Source: Microbacterium sp. zg-Y625 (lineage in GTDB: Bacteria > Actinomycetota > Actinomycetes > Actinomycetales > Microbacteriaceae). Taken from it: DNA of 64,000 nt. The first letter of the stretch is position 1. Every line of letters starts with the position of its first letter. The notes below the pieces were generated by a model. That model was given only the letters and a program-made list of their open reading frames with translations. It made no database searches and was not told where the DNA came from. Shown in pieces: positions 45,078 to 53,944 of the stretch. The DNA is taken from the NCBI RefSeq assembly GCF_030246925.1, contig NZ_CP126740.1, forward strand, positions 2,480,001-2,544,000, in the 5' to 3' direction. The translations under genes were made by a program, and so were the position numbers.

Positions 45078-46015
45078 CCCAGAGCCTTCCCGATCGCACC
45101 GTGCCCGTCGCCCTGGCGCCGGCCGCCGGTGCGGCGCTCTCCCCCGCGGCCGACGAGGTCCGCCCGCGGCAGAACCGCCCGTCGCGACGGCGTCGCGTCG
45201 AGCAGGGGTTCGTGCTCGCCGCTCTCGTCGTCTTCGCCGTGATCTTCGCCTACCCCTTCGTGTGGCTGGTGAGCGCGTCGTTCAAGCCGCGAGGCGAGGT
45301 GTTCGACAACAAGCTCATCCCCGATACGTTCACCGTCGAAAACTACGTGCGCGTGTGGCAGGAGGCTCCCCTCGCGCTGTGGCTGCTGAACACGCTCATC
45401 GTGACGGTGCTGGCTGCCGTCACCGTCACCATCTCGAGCGCCATGGTCGCATGGGGGTTCGCATACTTCCGCTTCCGCGGACGCGGCGTGCTGTTCGGGC
45501 TGGTGCTGGCCAGCATGATGCTCCCGGGGGCGGTGACCATGATCCCGACGTTCCTCATCTGGAACGCCCTGGGGCAGATCGGCACGCTCACCCCGATGTG
45601 GGCGCAGAATCTCTTCGCGAGCGCCTTCTACGTCTTCCTCATCCGCCAGTTCATGCTCGGCCTTCCGCGTGAGCTGTTCGACGCCGCGCGCGTCGACGGG
45701 GCGTCGCAGTGGGGCCTCTTCTGGCGTATCGTCCTGCCTCTGAGCAAGCCGGCGATCGCGGTGACGCTGGTGTTCGAGGTGCAGGCGGTGTGGACCGATC
45801 TCATGCGGGCGCTGATCTACCTGCGCGATGCCTCGACGTTCACCATTCCGCGCGGACTCAAGTCGCTCGTGGACTCGTTCGGGTTCGGCGGCGAGTGGCA
45901 CTGGGAGATCATCATCACCGCCAGCGTCATCGCCACGGTGCCGATGATCCTCATCTTCTTCCTCGGGCAGCGGCAGATCATCCGAGGGGTGGGGGCCGGG
46001 GCGCTCAAGGGCTGA
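45074..46015 (+). CDS. Carbohydrate ABC transporter permease, MalG/UgpE type
   Basis: 313 residues, about six membrane segments, the first at residues 44-67. EAA-type loop FDAARVDGASQWGLFWRIVLP. It pairs with the MalF-type permease encoded upstream. It is the last gene of the operon, which ends against the convergent importer at 46068. A shared ATPase must energise it, since none is encoded here. Confidence 0.95.
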   Translation: MTQSLPDRTVPVALAPAAGAALSPAADEVRPRQNRPSRRRRVEQGFVLAALVVFAVIFAYPFVWLVSASFKPRGEVFDNKLIPDTFTVENYVRVWQEAPLALWLLNTLIVTVLAAVTVTISSAMVAWGFAYFRFRGRGVLFGLVLASMMLPGAVTMIPTFLIWNALGQIGTLTPMWAQNLFASAFYVFLIRQFMLGLPRELFDAARVDGASQWGLFWRIVLPLSKPAIAVTLVFEVQAVWTDLMRALIYLRDASTFTIPRGLKSLVDSFGFGGEWHWEIIITASVIATVPMILIFFLGQRQIIRGVGAGALKG

Positions 46016-46067
46016 ACGCAGAGAGAGGCGCCGGCACCCCCGTCCCCCGCGGGGCGGAGCTCCGGTG

Positions 46068-46895
46068 TCACTTGATGCCGGCGGTCGCGACCCCCTGGAT
46101 GAAGTACTTCTGGAGGAACAGGAACAGGATGAGCACCGGCAGCAGCACGACCACGGCCCCCGCCAGCAGAATGCCGAACTCCGTCGTGTTGGATGCCTGC
46201 GATGCCACCGCCAGCGCGACGGGCAGGGTGAAGGTGTCCTCGCTCTGCGCCACGATGAGCGGCCACAGGAAGGAGTTCCACGAGCCGAGGAACGACAGGA
46301 TCGCGATGGTGGCCACAGGCGGTCCCGACAGCGGCAGGAAGATGCCGAAGAACAGGCGCGCCTCGCCCGCGCCGTCGACGCGGGCCGCTTCGAGCAGCTC
46401 CGTCGGCAGCGAGTACGCGAACTGGCGCATGATGAACACCGACAGGGGCGTCACCAGCAACGGGGCGAAGATGCCCGCGAGCGTGTTGACGAGGCCCAGC
46501 TGCACGACGACGAGGAACTGCGGCACGAAGATCGCCACGTACGGCACGATCCACGCGAAGATGACGGCCGAGAAGACCAGGTTCTTTCCCCGGAACTCCA
46601 GCTTCGCCAGCGCGTAGCCGGCCATCGAGCTGAACAGCACGTTGGCCGAGACCGCCACGATGGAGACGATCGCGCTGTTGACGAAGTACCGGCCGAACCC
46701 GTTCTCGGCGAACAGGTCGATGTAGTTCTGAATCTGGAAGGTGTGGGGGAACCAGGCGCCGGGGTCGGACATGAACTCGGCCTGCGTTTTGAACGATCCG
46801 AAGAACACCCAGACGAAGGGCAGCAGCAGCAGGGCGACGATGGCGATGACCGCGGCGTAGAGAGCGATCGAGGCGGGGCGCGATGTCTTGTTCAA
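46068..46895 (-). CDS. Carbohydrate ABC transporter permease, MalG type
   Basis: 275 residues, about six membrane segments (first at residues 10-32). EAA loop LEAARVDGAGEARLFFGIFLP. It starts at TTG 46895, overlapping the stop of the upstream permease by 4 nt (TTGA); translational coupling explains the poor start codon. It is the last gene of a binding protein-permease-permease operon with no ATPase. Confidence 0.93.
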   Translation of the reverse strand: MNKTSRPASIALYAAVIAIVALLLLPFVWVFFGSFKTQAEFMSDPGAWFPHTFQIQNYIDLFAENGFGRYFVNSAIVSIVAVSANVLFSSMAGYALAKLEFRGKNLVFSAVIFAWIVPYVAIFVPQFLVVVQLGLVNTLAGIFAPLLVTPLSVFIMRQFAYSLPTELLEAARVDGAGEARLFFGIFLPLSGPPVATIAILSFLGSWNSFLWPLIVAQSEDTFTLPVALAVASQASNTTEFGILLAGAVVVLLPVLILFLFLQKYFIQGVATAGIK

Positions 46896-47866
46896 TGCTT
46901 CGGCCTCAGCAGACGGAATTGCACGACGGCCACGATCGAGACGAAGACGATCAGCAGGAACGACCCCGCCATCGAGATCGCAGTGTTGCCGAACCCGAAC
47001 TGCTCGTAGATCCAGAGGGCGATCGAACGGGTCGCGCCGAGGGGGCCGCCGGCGGTCAGCAGGTAGGGCTCCTCGAAGATGCTGAGGAACGACACCGTCA
47101 TGAGGACCGTCACCAGCAGGGTCGCCGGGCGCAGCAGCGGAAGCGTGATCGACCAGAACCGTCGGACAGGCGACGCCCCGTCGACGGATGCCGCCTCGTA
47201 GACCTGCTGCGGGATGGCCTGCAGCCCCGCCAGGAAGAGCACCATGCAGGTGCCGACGTTGCGCCAGACGCCGAGCATCACAACGGTGGTCACCGCCGCG
47301 ACGGGGTCGCCGAGCCAGTTGGGACCGACGACCCCGATGCCCTCGAGTGCGGCGTTCACGGGACCGAGCGGAGCGAAGGCGTACTGCCAGATGACGGCGG
47401 CCGCGACGATGTTGGTGATCACCGGCAGGTAGGCGGCGGCACGGAAGAGCGTACGCAGCCGGCGGATGCCCCTGTCCAGCAGCAGCGCCAGCACCAGCCC
47501 CAGTGCGACCGTGAGCGGGACGCAGACCGCGACGAACAGCGCCGTGTTGAGCATCGACCGCTGGAAGCCGGCGTCGCCGAGCACCCGGATGAAGTTCTCC
47601 AGCCCCACGAAGTCGACGGCGAAGGGGGTGCGGATGTCACGGGACGTGATGTCGGTGAGGCTCATGCCCATGGCAGCGAGCACCGGGATCGCGGTGAACG
47701 CCGCCGTGATCACCAGGAACGGCAGCAGGAACAACCAGGCCGCGCGCGCCTGCGCCCGCTGCAAGGAGTGCCGGCGCGCGGGAGGGGTCTGCCGGCCCGA
47801 CGGCCGAGGCCGGGAGGGCGGGGCCGCGGCCCTGTCCTCCCGGCTCGGCGTGACGGCTGCCGACAT
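46892..47866 (-). CDS. Carbohydrate ABC transporter permease, MalF type
   Basis: 324 residues. A Pro/Arg-rich cytoplasmic N-terminus of about 40 residues precedes about six membrane segments, the first near AAWLFLLPFLVITAAFTAIPVL. EAA loop YEAASVDGASPVRRFWSITLP. It follows the binding-protein gene by 2 nt and overlaps the partner permease gene by 4 nt. Confidence 0.95.
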   Translation of the reverse strand: MSAAVTPSREDRAAAPPSRPRPSGRQTPPARRHSLQRAQARAAWLFLLPFLVITAAFTAIPVLAAMGMSLTDITSRDIRTPFAVDFVGLENFIRVLGDAGFQRSMLNTALFVAVCVPLTVALGLVLALLLDRGIRRLRTLFRAAAYLPVITNIVAAAVIWQYAFAPLGPVNAALEGIGVVGPNWLGDPVAAVTTVVMLGVWRNVGTCMVLFLAGLQAIPQQVYEAASVDGASPVRRFWSITLPLLRPATLLVTVLMTVSFLSIFEEPYLLTAGGPLGATRSIALWIYEQFGFGNTAISMAGSFLLIVFVSIVAVVQFRLLRPKH

Positions 47867-47868
47867 GG

Positions 47869-49176
47869 CTACTGGCCGACGCCGATGGATTCGACCTCTG
47901 CCTGCGCGGCATCCAGCGCTTCCTGCGCCGTCGCGGTTCCGCGGGCGACGCGCTCGATCTGCTCCCCCAGCACCTTGCCGACCTGGTTCCAGGTGGGCAC
48001 CGCCGGGATGGACACGCCGTGTTCCATGGCCTCGCGCACCTGGTCGAGGGCCTCATCGTCGGCGATGGCGGGCTCGTCCCATGCCACCTGCACGGTCGGC
48101 AGGTTGCCCATCGCCTCGAACCAGGCCAGCTGGGTCTCGGGCGTCGACGCGTACTGGACGAACTTCCAGGCGGCATCGGCGTTGTCGGCGTCTTCGAGCA
48201 CGGCCCAGTTGCCGCCGCCGATCGATGCGGCGCGCTCTCCGTCGGGGCCGGCCGGCGGCACGAGGGCGGCCATGTGCTCATCGAGCCACGCCTCGCCGTT
48301 GGCATCCTTGATCCAGCCGCGCAGCCACGGGCCGTTCAGGACTCCCGCGATGCGGTCCTGCGTGAGGTAGGCCACCGAGTCGACGGACGTCGGGCCGTCG
48401 GGTGAGACGAACCCGTCGGCGAAGAGCGACCCGTAGAACTCCAGCGCCTCGACGTTCTCCGGGGAGTTGATGGTCCACTCGGTGTTGTCGTCGTTGATGA
48501 TGCCACCGCCGTTCTGGTGCGCGAACGTGTCGAACTGCGCGGCGGTGTACTCGTCGAACGGGACCACGTAGAAGGCCAGCGGATAGGCGACGCCGCCGTC
48601 CTTGAGCGTCTGGGCGAACTCGCGCAGGTCGTCCCAGTCCTGCGGGGCGCCCACGCCGGCGGCCTCGGCCAGATCGGCGCGGTACTGGAAGACGCGCGCG
48701 TACGTGAACCAGGGGACGCCGTAGGACACCCCGTCGACCTCACCCGTCTTCCACACCGATTCGAAGAAGTCCGCTTCGTCGACCAGCCCATCCGGAACCG
48801 GCGCGAAGGCCTCGGTCGCGAACAGGGCCGGCTGATGCTCCGCGAAGACGTAGACGAGGTCCGGGACCGTGCCCGCGGCGATCGCCGCGGTCATCTTGGT
48901 GACGAATTCCTCTTCGGGGATCGGCGTCATGTCGATCTCCACGTCGGGGTTCTCGGCGATGAAGTCGTCGAACAGCGTCGGCAGCTCCTCGGCCTCGGCC
49001 CCCGCCGCCCACAGCTCGATCGTTCCCGTCGCCGGCCCGTCAGTCACGGAACCGGCATCGCCGTCTGCCGAACCGCCGTCATCCGGTCGTCCACATCCGG
49101 CGAGGATCAGCGCGGCGGTCGTGACCGCGACGGCCGCGCCGATCGGACGGATCCGTCTCCGTGTCGGGATGCTCAT
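47869..49176 (-). CDS. Extracellular sugar-binding lipoprotein
   Basis: 435 residues. Signal sequence with the lipobox LILAGC (Cys near residue 28) and an acidic Gly/Ser linker. The mature part is a family 1 solute-binding protein (TKMTAAIAAGTVPDLVYVFAEHQ, SIGGGNWAVLEDADNADAAWKF). It is the first gene of its operon; a perfect palindrome at 49241-49255 is 65 nt upstream. The frame continues beyond 49176 across the intergenic region, but signal peptide and homology begin at this ATG. The sugar is unknown. Confidence 0.95.
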   Translation of the reverse strand: MSIPTRRRIRPIGAAVAVTTAALILAGCGRPDDGGSADGDAGSVTDGPATGTIELWAAGAEAEELPTLFDDFIAENPDVEIDMTPIPEEEFVTKMTAAIAAGTVPDLVYVFAEHQPALFATEAFAPVPDGLVDEADFFESVWKTGEVDGVSYGVPWFTYARVFQYRADLAEAAGVGAPQDWDDLREFAQTLKDGGVAYPLAFYVVPFDEYTAAQFDTFAHQNGGGIINDDNTEWTINSPENVEALEFYGSLFADGFVSPDGPTSVDSVAYLTQDRIAGVLNGPWLRGWIKDANGEAWLDEHMAALVPPAGPDGERAASIGGGNWAVLEDADNADAAWKFVQYASTPETQLAWFEAMGNLPTVQVAWDEPAIADDEALDQVREAMEHGVSIPAVPTWNQVGKVLGEQIERVARGTATAQEALDAAQAEVESIGVGQ

Positions 49177-49240
49177 GATGCGAGTCCTTTCTCGATCAGG
49201 CGATGCATTGATTGTGAGGGAGGATCCGCGCAGGCCGCGC

Positions 49241-49255
49241 CTCGCCGTCGGCGAG
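49241..49255. promoter_or_regulatory. Palindrome upstream of the 47869 importer operon, candidate operator
   Basis: Arms CTCGCCG and CGGCGAG are perfectly complementary around one base. It sits 65 nt before the start codon in the 244-nt gap to the next gene. Which protein binds is unknown; no sugar regulator is encoded beside it. Confidence 0.4.
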
Positions 49256-49420
49256 TTCCGCCGCCCCCACAGCTGATAGTGCAATGTCGCGCTTCCGTGC
49301 GGCCACCATTGCCCCGGACGGTCGGTTCTGATAACGGGACGGGCTCGCCGCTGCGTGTCAACCCGGTACCGCCGCACAGCGGGTGTCCGGGACGGTGGAC
49401 TGAAGGAAGGGAGTACCGCC

Positions 49421-49585
49421 ATGAGCGATGCACAACGCCCGCACGAGAAGCACTCCGACGACGCGATCTCAGACTCGGGGGCACCCACAGACGCGGTGAC
49501 GGATGAGGTTCGCGAGGATTCCTCCGGGCTGCAGTCGCCCACGGGGAAGGACTTCCCCGACATCCCCGCCCAGACCCACCCCTGA
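49421..49585 (+). CDS. Small acidic hypothetical protein
   Basis: 54 residues, MSDAQRPHEKHSDDAISDSG at the N-terminus, hydrophilic and rich in Asp, Ser and Pro, with no membrane segment and no recognised domain. AAGGAG stands a good distance before the ATG (GGAAGGAGTACCGCC), the main support for its being a gene. Probably intrinsically disordered. It converges on the MerR gene. Confidence 0.7.
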   Translation: MSDAQRPHEKHSDDAISDSGAPTDAVTDEVREDSSGLQSPTGKDFPDIPAQTHP

Positions 49586-49642
49586 CCGCCACCTCCGGCG
49601 CACGGGCGGCGACACCCTTCCGTTACGGCAGGGAAGAGACGC

Positions 49643-50074
49643 TCAGAGCACACCCAAGCGAGCGACGAACTCATAGGCCGCTGCGAGTTGCTGCGCCAGC
49701 CTCTCGCGGCGCTCCACCGCCTCGGCACGGATCTCGTGGAGCCGGGCGCGCATGGCCGGGTCCTCGGGATGCGCGCTCAACGCGTCGACGACCCTCAGCA
49801 GGTCGGCCATCTCCTCCAGCGTGTAGCCCAGCGGCTTCATGCGCCGGATGAGCAGCAGGCGCTCCTCGTCGGTGCGGGTGTAGAGCCGGAAGCCGCCCTC
49901 GGTGCGGCCCGTCGGCACCAGCAGGCCGATCTCGTCGTAGTGACGGATCGTGCGGTGCGACAGCGCGGTGCGCTCCGCGAGTTCGCCGATCTGCATCATG
50001 CGCGATGCGTCCGCCGCGCCAGATTCGGGCGCCGAGCCGCTCTCCGCGGCGGACGGCTGCTGCGACGTCTCCAT
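49643..50074 (-). CDS. MerR-family transcriptional regulator
   Basis: 143 residues. After a Ser/Ala-rich lead of 26 residues comes the MerR helix-turn-helix and wings (MQIGELAERTALSHRTIRHYDEIGLLVPTGRTEGGFRLYT) and the dimer helix MKPLGYTLEEMADLLRVVDAL. No metal-binding cysteines are present, so it is not a metal sensor of the MerR/CueR type. The ligand is unknown. A later ATG at codon 26 or 27 would begin at the helix-turn-helix. It is downstream of the flippase gene (57 nt). Confidence 0.92.
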   Translation of the reverse strand: METSQQPSAAESGSAPESGAADASRMMQIGELAERTALSHRTIRHYDEIGLLVPTGRTEGGFRLYTRTDEERLLLIRRMKPLGYTLEEMADLLRVVDALSAHPEDPAMRARLHEIRAEAVERRERLAQQLAAAYEFVARLGVL

Positions 50075-50131
50075 GCCTGCTCCTCCCGCCGTCCGTCCAC
50101 TGTCCCACAGGCTTGCGAACGCCTGGTCGGC

Positions 50132-51364
50132 TCAGGGATCCTCGGGGGTGTCGCGGCGCACGGCGGAGGTCAGCGCGGCCGATTGGATGCCGATCGCGGT
50201 CACTTCCGCCGCCATCTCGCCGATCACCGCCCCGACGGCTCCGCCGACGACGGCGAGGACGCAGATGGCCGGCACACCGACGCACGCTGCCGCGGTCGCC
50301 GACAGGGTGAGGGCGTGGATGCGCCCGTACCGCACCAGTCCCAGGGGTCCGGTGGCGCGCGAGACGCACACGAGCGCCAGCACGACACCCGACGCCAGCG
50401 CGAGAACCGGGTCGATGTCCACCGCACCGCTGAACAGGAAGCGGCTGATCCAGGGAGCCAGCAGTGCGAAGCCCGCGCCCGCGACGACCCCGGTCGCCGC
50501 GTTGACGAGGATCGCGTCGCGGGTGCGGTGGCGACGCTCGCGTGCCGTCGAGGCGGAACCGACCCAGTTCTGCATCGCGTTGGGCAGCGCGATGAGAATC
50601 GAGAGCGCCATGCGCATCAGGCGGTCCGCGGCTGCGAAGGCCGCGAGCGCCGACGGCGCGAAGCCGGCCACGAGCGTCACCGGAAGCGCCATGTACAGTG
50701 CAGCGATCGAGCGTCCGCTCATCGCCGCCCACTGCGACCTCATCGAGAGCAGATCGCCGCGAACGGTGAACCCGGCGCGGCCGGTGCGCTCGTCCCTCGC
50801 CAGCGCCAACGCGGCCAGCGGGCTGTAGAGCACCGCGAGGAGGTAGGCGGTCGGCACCACCCAGATGGGCGCGCCCGCAGCGACGGCGAACGCCGCCGCC
50901 GTCACCATGAGCGCCCGGGGAAGCGCCTCGGAGGTCAGGATGCGGAGGGGCTTTCCCACCCCCGTGAAGTACCAGTTGCACGACAGCCCGGTCACGGCGC
51001 TCGCCAGCGCCATCAGGACCGTCGTGGTCTCGTGCTCCGAGCCCGTGACATGGGTCAGCAGGATCGCCAGCACGACCGCCACCGGCGCGAGGACGAACAG
51101 GGCGAGCCCGCGGGTGCGCAGCGACTGCAGGAGCGTCTGCCAGCGCCGGCCGGGAGGCTCCGCCGCCACCCGCTGGGGTCCCGTGAGGGGCCACCCGAGC
51201 TCGACGACGACGCACACGAGTGAGCCGATCGAGATGCCCAGCGCATAGGCCTCCCAGCCCTGCGCGCCGGCGGACGCCGTGATGGCGGGCACGGCGACCA
51301 GCGGCGTCACCGCGCTGAGTGCCGGCACCAGCAGAAAAGCCGACAGGTACAGCAGTCGTCGCAC
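50132..51364 (-). CDS. Polysaccharide flippase-like membrane protein (Wzx/MATE fold)
   Basis: 410 residues with about 12 hydrophobic segments evenly spread, as in lipid-linked oligosaccharide flippases (SAFLLVPALSAVTPLVAVPAI at the start, ALLAPWISRFLFSGAVDIDPVLALASG later). It starts at GTG 51364, where the first membrane segment begins nearby. Flippases move lipid-linked sugars across the cytoplasmic membrane, usually among glycosyltransferase genes; here the only likely partner is the beta-helix protein upstream. The similarity is general, so the exact family is uncertain. Confidence 0.8.
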   Translation of the reverse strand: MRRLLYLSAFLLVPALSAVTPLVAVPAITASAGAQGWEAYALGISIGSLVCVVVELGWPLTGPQRVAAEPPGRRWQTLLQSLRTRGLALFVLAPVAVVLAILLTHVTGSEHETTTVLMALASAVTGLSCNWYFTGVGKPLRILTSEALPRALMVTAAAFAVAAGAPIWVVPTAYLLAVLYSPLAALALARDERTGRAGFTVRGDLLSMRSQWAAMSGRSIAALYMALPVTLVAGFAPSALAAFAAADRLMRMALSILIALPNAMQNWVGSASTARERRHRTRDAILVNAATGVVAGAGFALLAPWISRFLFSGAVDIDPVLALASGVVLALVCVSRATGPLGLVRYGRIHALTLSATAAACVGVPAICVLAVVGGAVGAVIGEMAAEVTAIGIQSAALTSAVRRDTPEDP

Positions 51365-51487
51365 GCGTGTCCCCCCTCGACGCCGGCGCCGCGTTCCCCC
51401 ACGAAGCCGACCGCGCCAGTGCCTCGGTCGCACCAGTGTGCCAGGTCGTCGCAAAATATCCAGTAAGGGAAGGGTTGGCTGCCGCCG

Positions 51488-53026
51488 TCAGCGTTCGACG
51501 TTGCCCTCAACCACGACGCCGCCGGGCGCGTCGACGGCCGTGCCGACGTCGCTGATGACGTTGTCGGTGACCTGGCCGGGGCTGCCCTCCACCCGCACTC
51601 CCGCCCGCGCGCCGGAACCGCCGCGCAGCTCGTTGCGGTCGATGACGAAGTCCGAGTCGCCCTCGACGGCCACACCGTTCGCGCTGAACCCCGAGAGACG
51701 GTTGTCGGTCACCCGCAGCCCTCGCACCGGTCCCGCCGTCGCGATGCCGTCCTCGACCGCGCCGTTCTCGGTCGCGCCGGTGTTGCCGTCCACCGTGATG
51801 TCGGTGGGCACCTGATTGCCGGTGGCCTGCACGATGACGTAGGCCCGCGCCGTCGCCCCTTCGGCGACGAGGAGGGAGTTGCCCGTCACCAGGGCGCGCT
51901 CCACCCCGCCGTAGATCATGATCGGACCGCGCTGGGGGTTGTAGTTCTTTCCCTGCTCGTCCTCCGCCGTGCGGGTGTAGATCACGGTATTGCCGCTGAC
52001 CACGCTGTCATGGGACTGCAGGATGATCGCGATCCCCCACCACGTGGCATCCGCCACGGTGTTGCCGGTGATCGTGGTGTGCGCCACGTTCTCGCTGACG
52101 ATCGACCGGCGGAAGGTGCCGTAGACGACGTTGTCCGAGATGGTGACCATCGAGGCGGAGTGCGGGGCGTCGGCGGCGTTGTCGAGCGTGATGCTCTCGG
52201 TGTGGATGCCGACACGGGCGTCTGTGCCCGGCTTCGCATTGACCACGTTGCCGGTGACCGTCGCCTGCGCACCCCACACGACGATGCCGTCCCCGCGGTC
52301 CTCTCCCAGGTTCTCCTGCGAGTCGGGGCCGCCACCGACACCCACGATGTCCTTGACACGGTTGCCGGCGATGATGATGTCGTGGTACTCGCCGCCGTAG
52401 CGCACGGCGATGCCGTTCTGGAACGACTCCAGATGGTTGCCGATGATGCGCACGTCGGATGCCTTGATCTCGATGCCGTAGTTGCGGTCCCCGTCGGCCG
52501 ATCCCAGCTCGTTCGGGTTCGTGAGCGTCACCCCGCTGATCTCGACGTTGTCGCCCACGACGCTCATTGCGGCCGATTCGGCGATGCCGCCGGTCCACCG
52601 CAGCTCTCCCCCGCCACGGACGATCGTGCGCTCCGGGATCTCGATCGTGCCGTCCAATTGGATCACGCTGCCGGCGGGCACTTCGAGCACGCGCACCCCC
52701 TCGGCCGGCATGCTGGCGATGAAGGCGCGTACCCCGTCCGTCGACACGGTCTGACCGGTGGGATCGATGCCGGGTCCCGCCATCACAGCAGAGGTGCCCG
52801 CCGGCACCGTCGAGGTGATCAGCGGAACGAGCGAGGTCTGCGTCGGGGCCGGCCCGCTCTGCGTCGTGACCGCAATCGGCGCGATCACCCAGATCAGCGC
52901 GGCCACCGCGGCGAGCGCGGCGAGCACACCGCCGACGATCCGCGCCCGACCCGGCGCCCCCCGTGGCGGGTCGGGCCGCGCGGAGGCGGGAGTGCGGGCC
53001 TCTTCTGATTCCCCAATCGAGTCCAC
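51488..53026 (-). CDS. Membrane-anchored right-handed parallel beta-helix protein
   Basis: 512 residues. A short cytoplasmic N-terminus and one transmembrane helix (residues 30-53) anchor an extracellular domain. From about residue 125 there are many coils with repeated patterns such as VTISDNVVYGTFRRS, TTITGNTVADATWWG and VVSGNTVIYTRT, the right-handed parallel beta-helix of pectate lyase-like and mannuronan-epimerase-like proteins. It may bind or modify an extracellular polysaccharide; no catalytic set is identified. It starts at GTG 53026. It lies 123 nt upstream of the flippase gene on the same strand. Confidence 0.88.
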   Translation of the reverse strand: MDSIGESEEARTPASARPDPPRGAPGRARIVGGVLAALAAVAALIWVIAPIAVTTQSGPAPTQTSLVPLITSTVPAGTSAVMAGPGIDPTGQTVSTDGVRAFIASMPAEGVRVLEVPAGSVIQLDGTIEIPERTIVRGGGELRWTGGIAESAAMSVVGDNVEISGVTLTNPNELGSADGDRNYGIEIKASDVRIIGNHLESFQNGIAVRYGGEYHDIIIAGNRVKDIVGVGGGPDSQENLGEDRGDGIVVWGAQATVTGNVVNAKPGTDARVGIHTESITLDNAADAPHSASMVTISDNVVYGTFRRSIVSENVAHTTITGNTVADATWWGIAIILQSHDSVVSGNTVIYTRTAEDEQGKNYNPQRGPIMIYGGVERALVTGNSLLVAEGATARAYVIVQATGNQVPTDITVDGNTGATENGAVEDGIATAGPVRGLRVTDNRLSGFSANGVAVEGDSDFVIDRNELRGGSGARAGVRVEGSPGQVTDNVISDVGTAVDAPGGVVVEGNVER

Positions 53027-53083
53027 ACCGCCATGCTAGGGGGCGGGCGCAAGCCCCCCGCGGGGAGGGAACGGTGCGGGACT

Positions 53084-53944
53084 CTAGCTCAGGTCGATGA
53101 GGCCCAGCGGCAGCTCGGCTGCCAGTTCGCGGGCGAGGAACCCGAGTCCCAGGCGGTCAGTCAGCCGATCACCGGCACGCGCATGGGTGGCGGAGCCCCA
53201 CACCGCGGCCCTGGCCAACCCCGTCCCGCGCGCGACGAAGCCGGTGACCGCCCCGGCCAGCACGTCGCCGCTGCCCGACGTCGCCAGGCCCGGTCCGCCG
53301 CCGTCGATCCGCCAGCATGCGCCGTCGGGCGCGGCGACGACGTCGTAGCACGTCACCACGGCGAGGTAGCGGCGGGCGACGTGGCCGACCGCAGCGACCA
53401 GATCGTCGCCGAAGTCGTCGGCGTCCTCGCCGAGCAGGATCGACAGCTCCTCGCGGTTGGGAGTCAGCAGCAGCTCCTCCGGCAGCCGGGCGCGGTCGAC
53501 GTCCGGCAGGACCCCCAGCGCGTAGGCGTCGAGTACGAGGCGCGCCGGGCCGGCATCGCCGACAGCCACGAGCGTGTCGCGGGTCTCTTCGGCGTCGTCG
53601 AAGCCGGGCCCGACGAGCACGGCATCCGACGCCGCGATCTTCTCCCGCGCCGGAGAGTCGAAGGGCTCGGACGCCTCGTCGGGCAGGGCGTAGATGCCGG
53701 CTTCGGGCAGCACCGTGCCCACCTGGGCGTCGATGGACCTCGGCACGAAGACGCTCAGCCTGCCCGCCCCGACCCGCAGCGCGGCTTCCCCCGCAAGCAT
53801 GACGCCCCCGGGCGTGCGGCGTGAGCCGCCGACCACGATGACGTCGCCGCGGGCCTTCTTGTCGGCGCCGGGCTCGGGCAGCCCCCATGCCGACAGAAGT
53901 TCGCGGGTCACGGGCTGCGGGGCGCTGCCGCGGGCCTCGGTCAT
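53084..53944 (-). CDS. nnrD: ADP-dependent (S)-NAD(P)H-hydrate dehydratase
   Basis: 286 residues, ribokinase-like fold of the YjeF C-terminal/CARKD family. Signatures are GDVIVVGGSRRTPGGVMLAGEAALRVGAG, LLTPNREELSILLG and the nucleotide site LATSGSGDVLAGAVTGFVARG with the catalytic Asp. It repairs hydrated NAD(P)H in the cytoplasm. The epimerase half found fused in many bacteria is not present here. It overlaps the phosphatase gene by ATGA. Confidence 0.95.
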   Translation of the reverse strand: MTEARGSAPQPVTRELLSAWGLPEPGADKKARGDVIVVGGSRRTPGGVMLAGEAALRVGAGRLSVFVPRSIDAQVGTVLPEAGIYALPDEASEPFDSPAREKIAASDAVLVGPGFDDAEETRDTLVAVGDAGPARLVLDAYALGVLPDVDRARLPEELLLTPNREELSILLGEDADDFGDDLVAAVGHVARRYLAVVTCYDVVAAPDGACWRIDGGGPGLATSGSGDVLAGAVTGFVARGTGLARAAVWGSATHARAGDRLTDRLGLGFLARELAAELPLGLIDLS

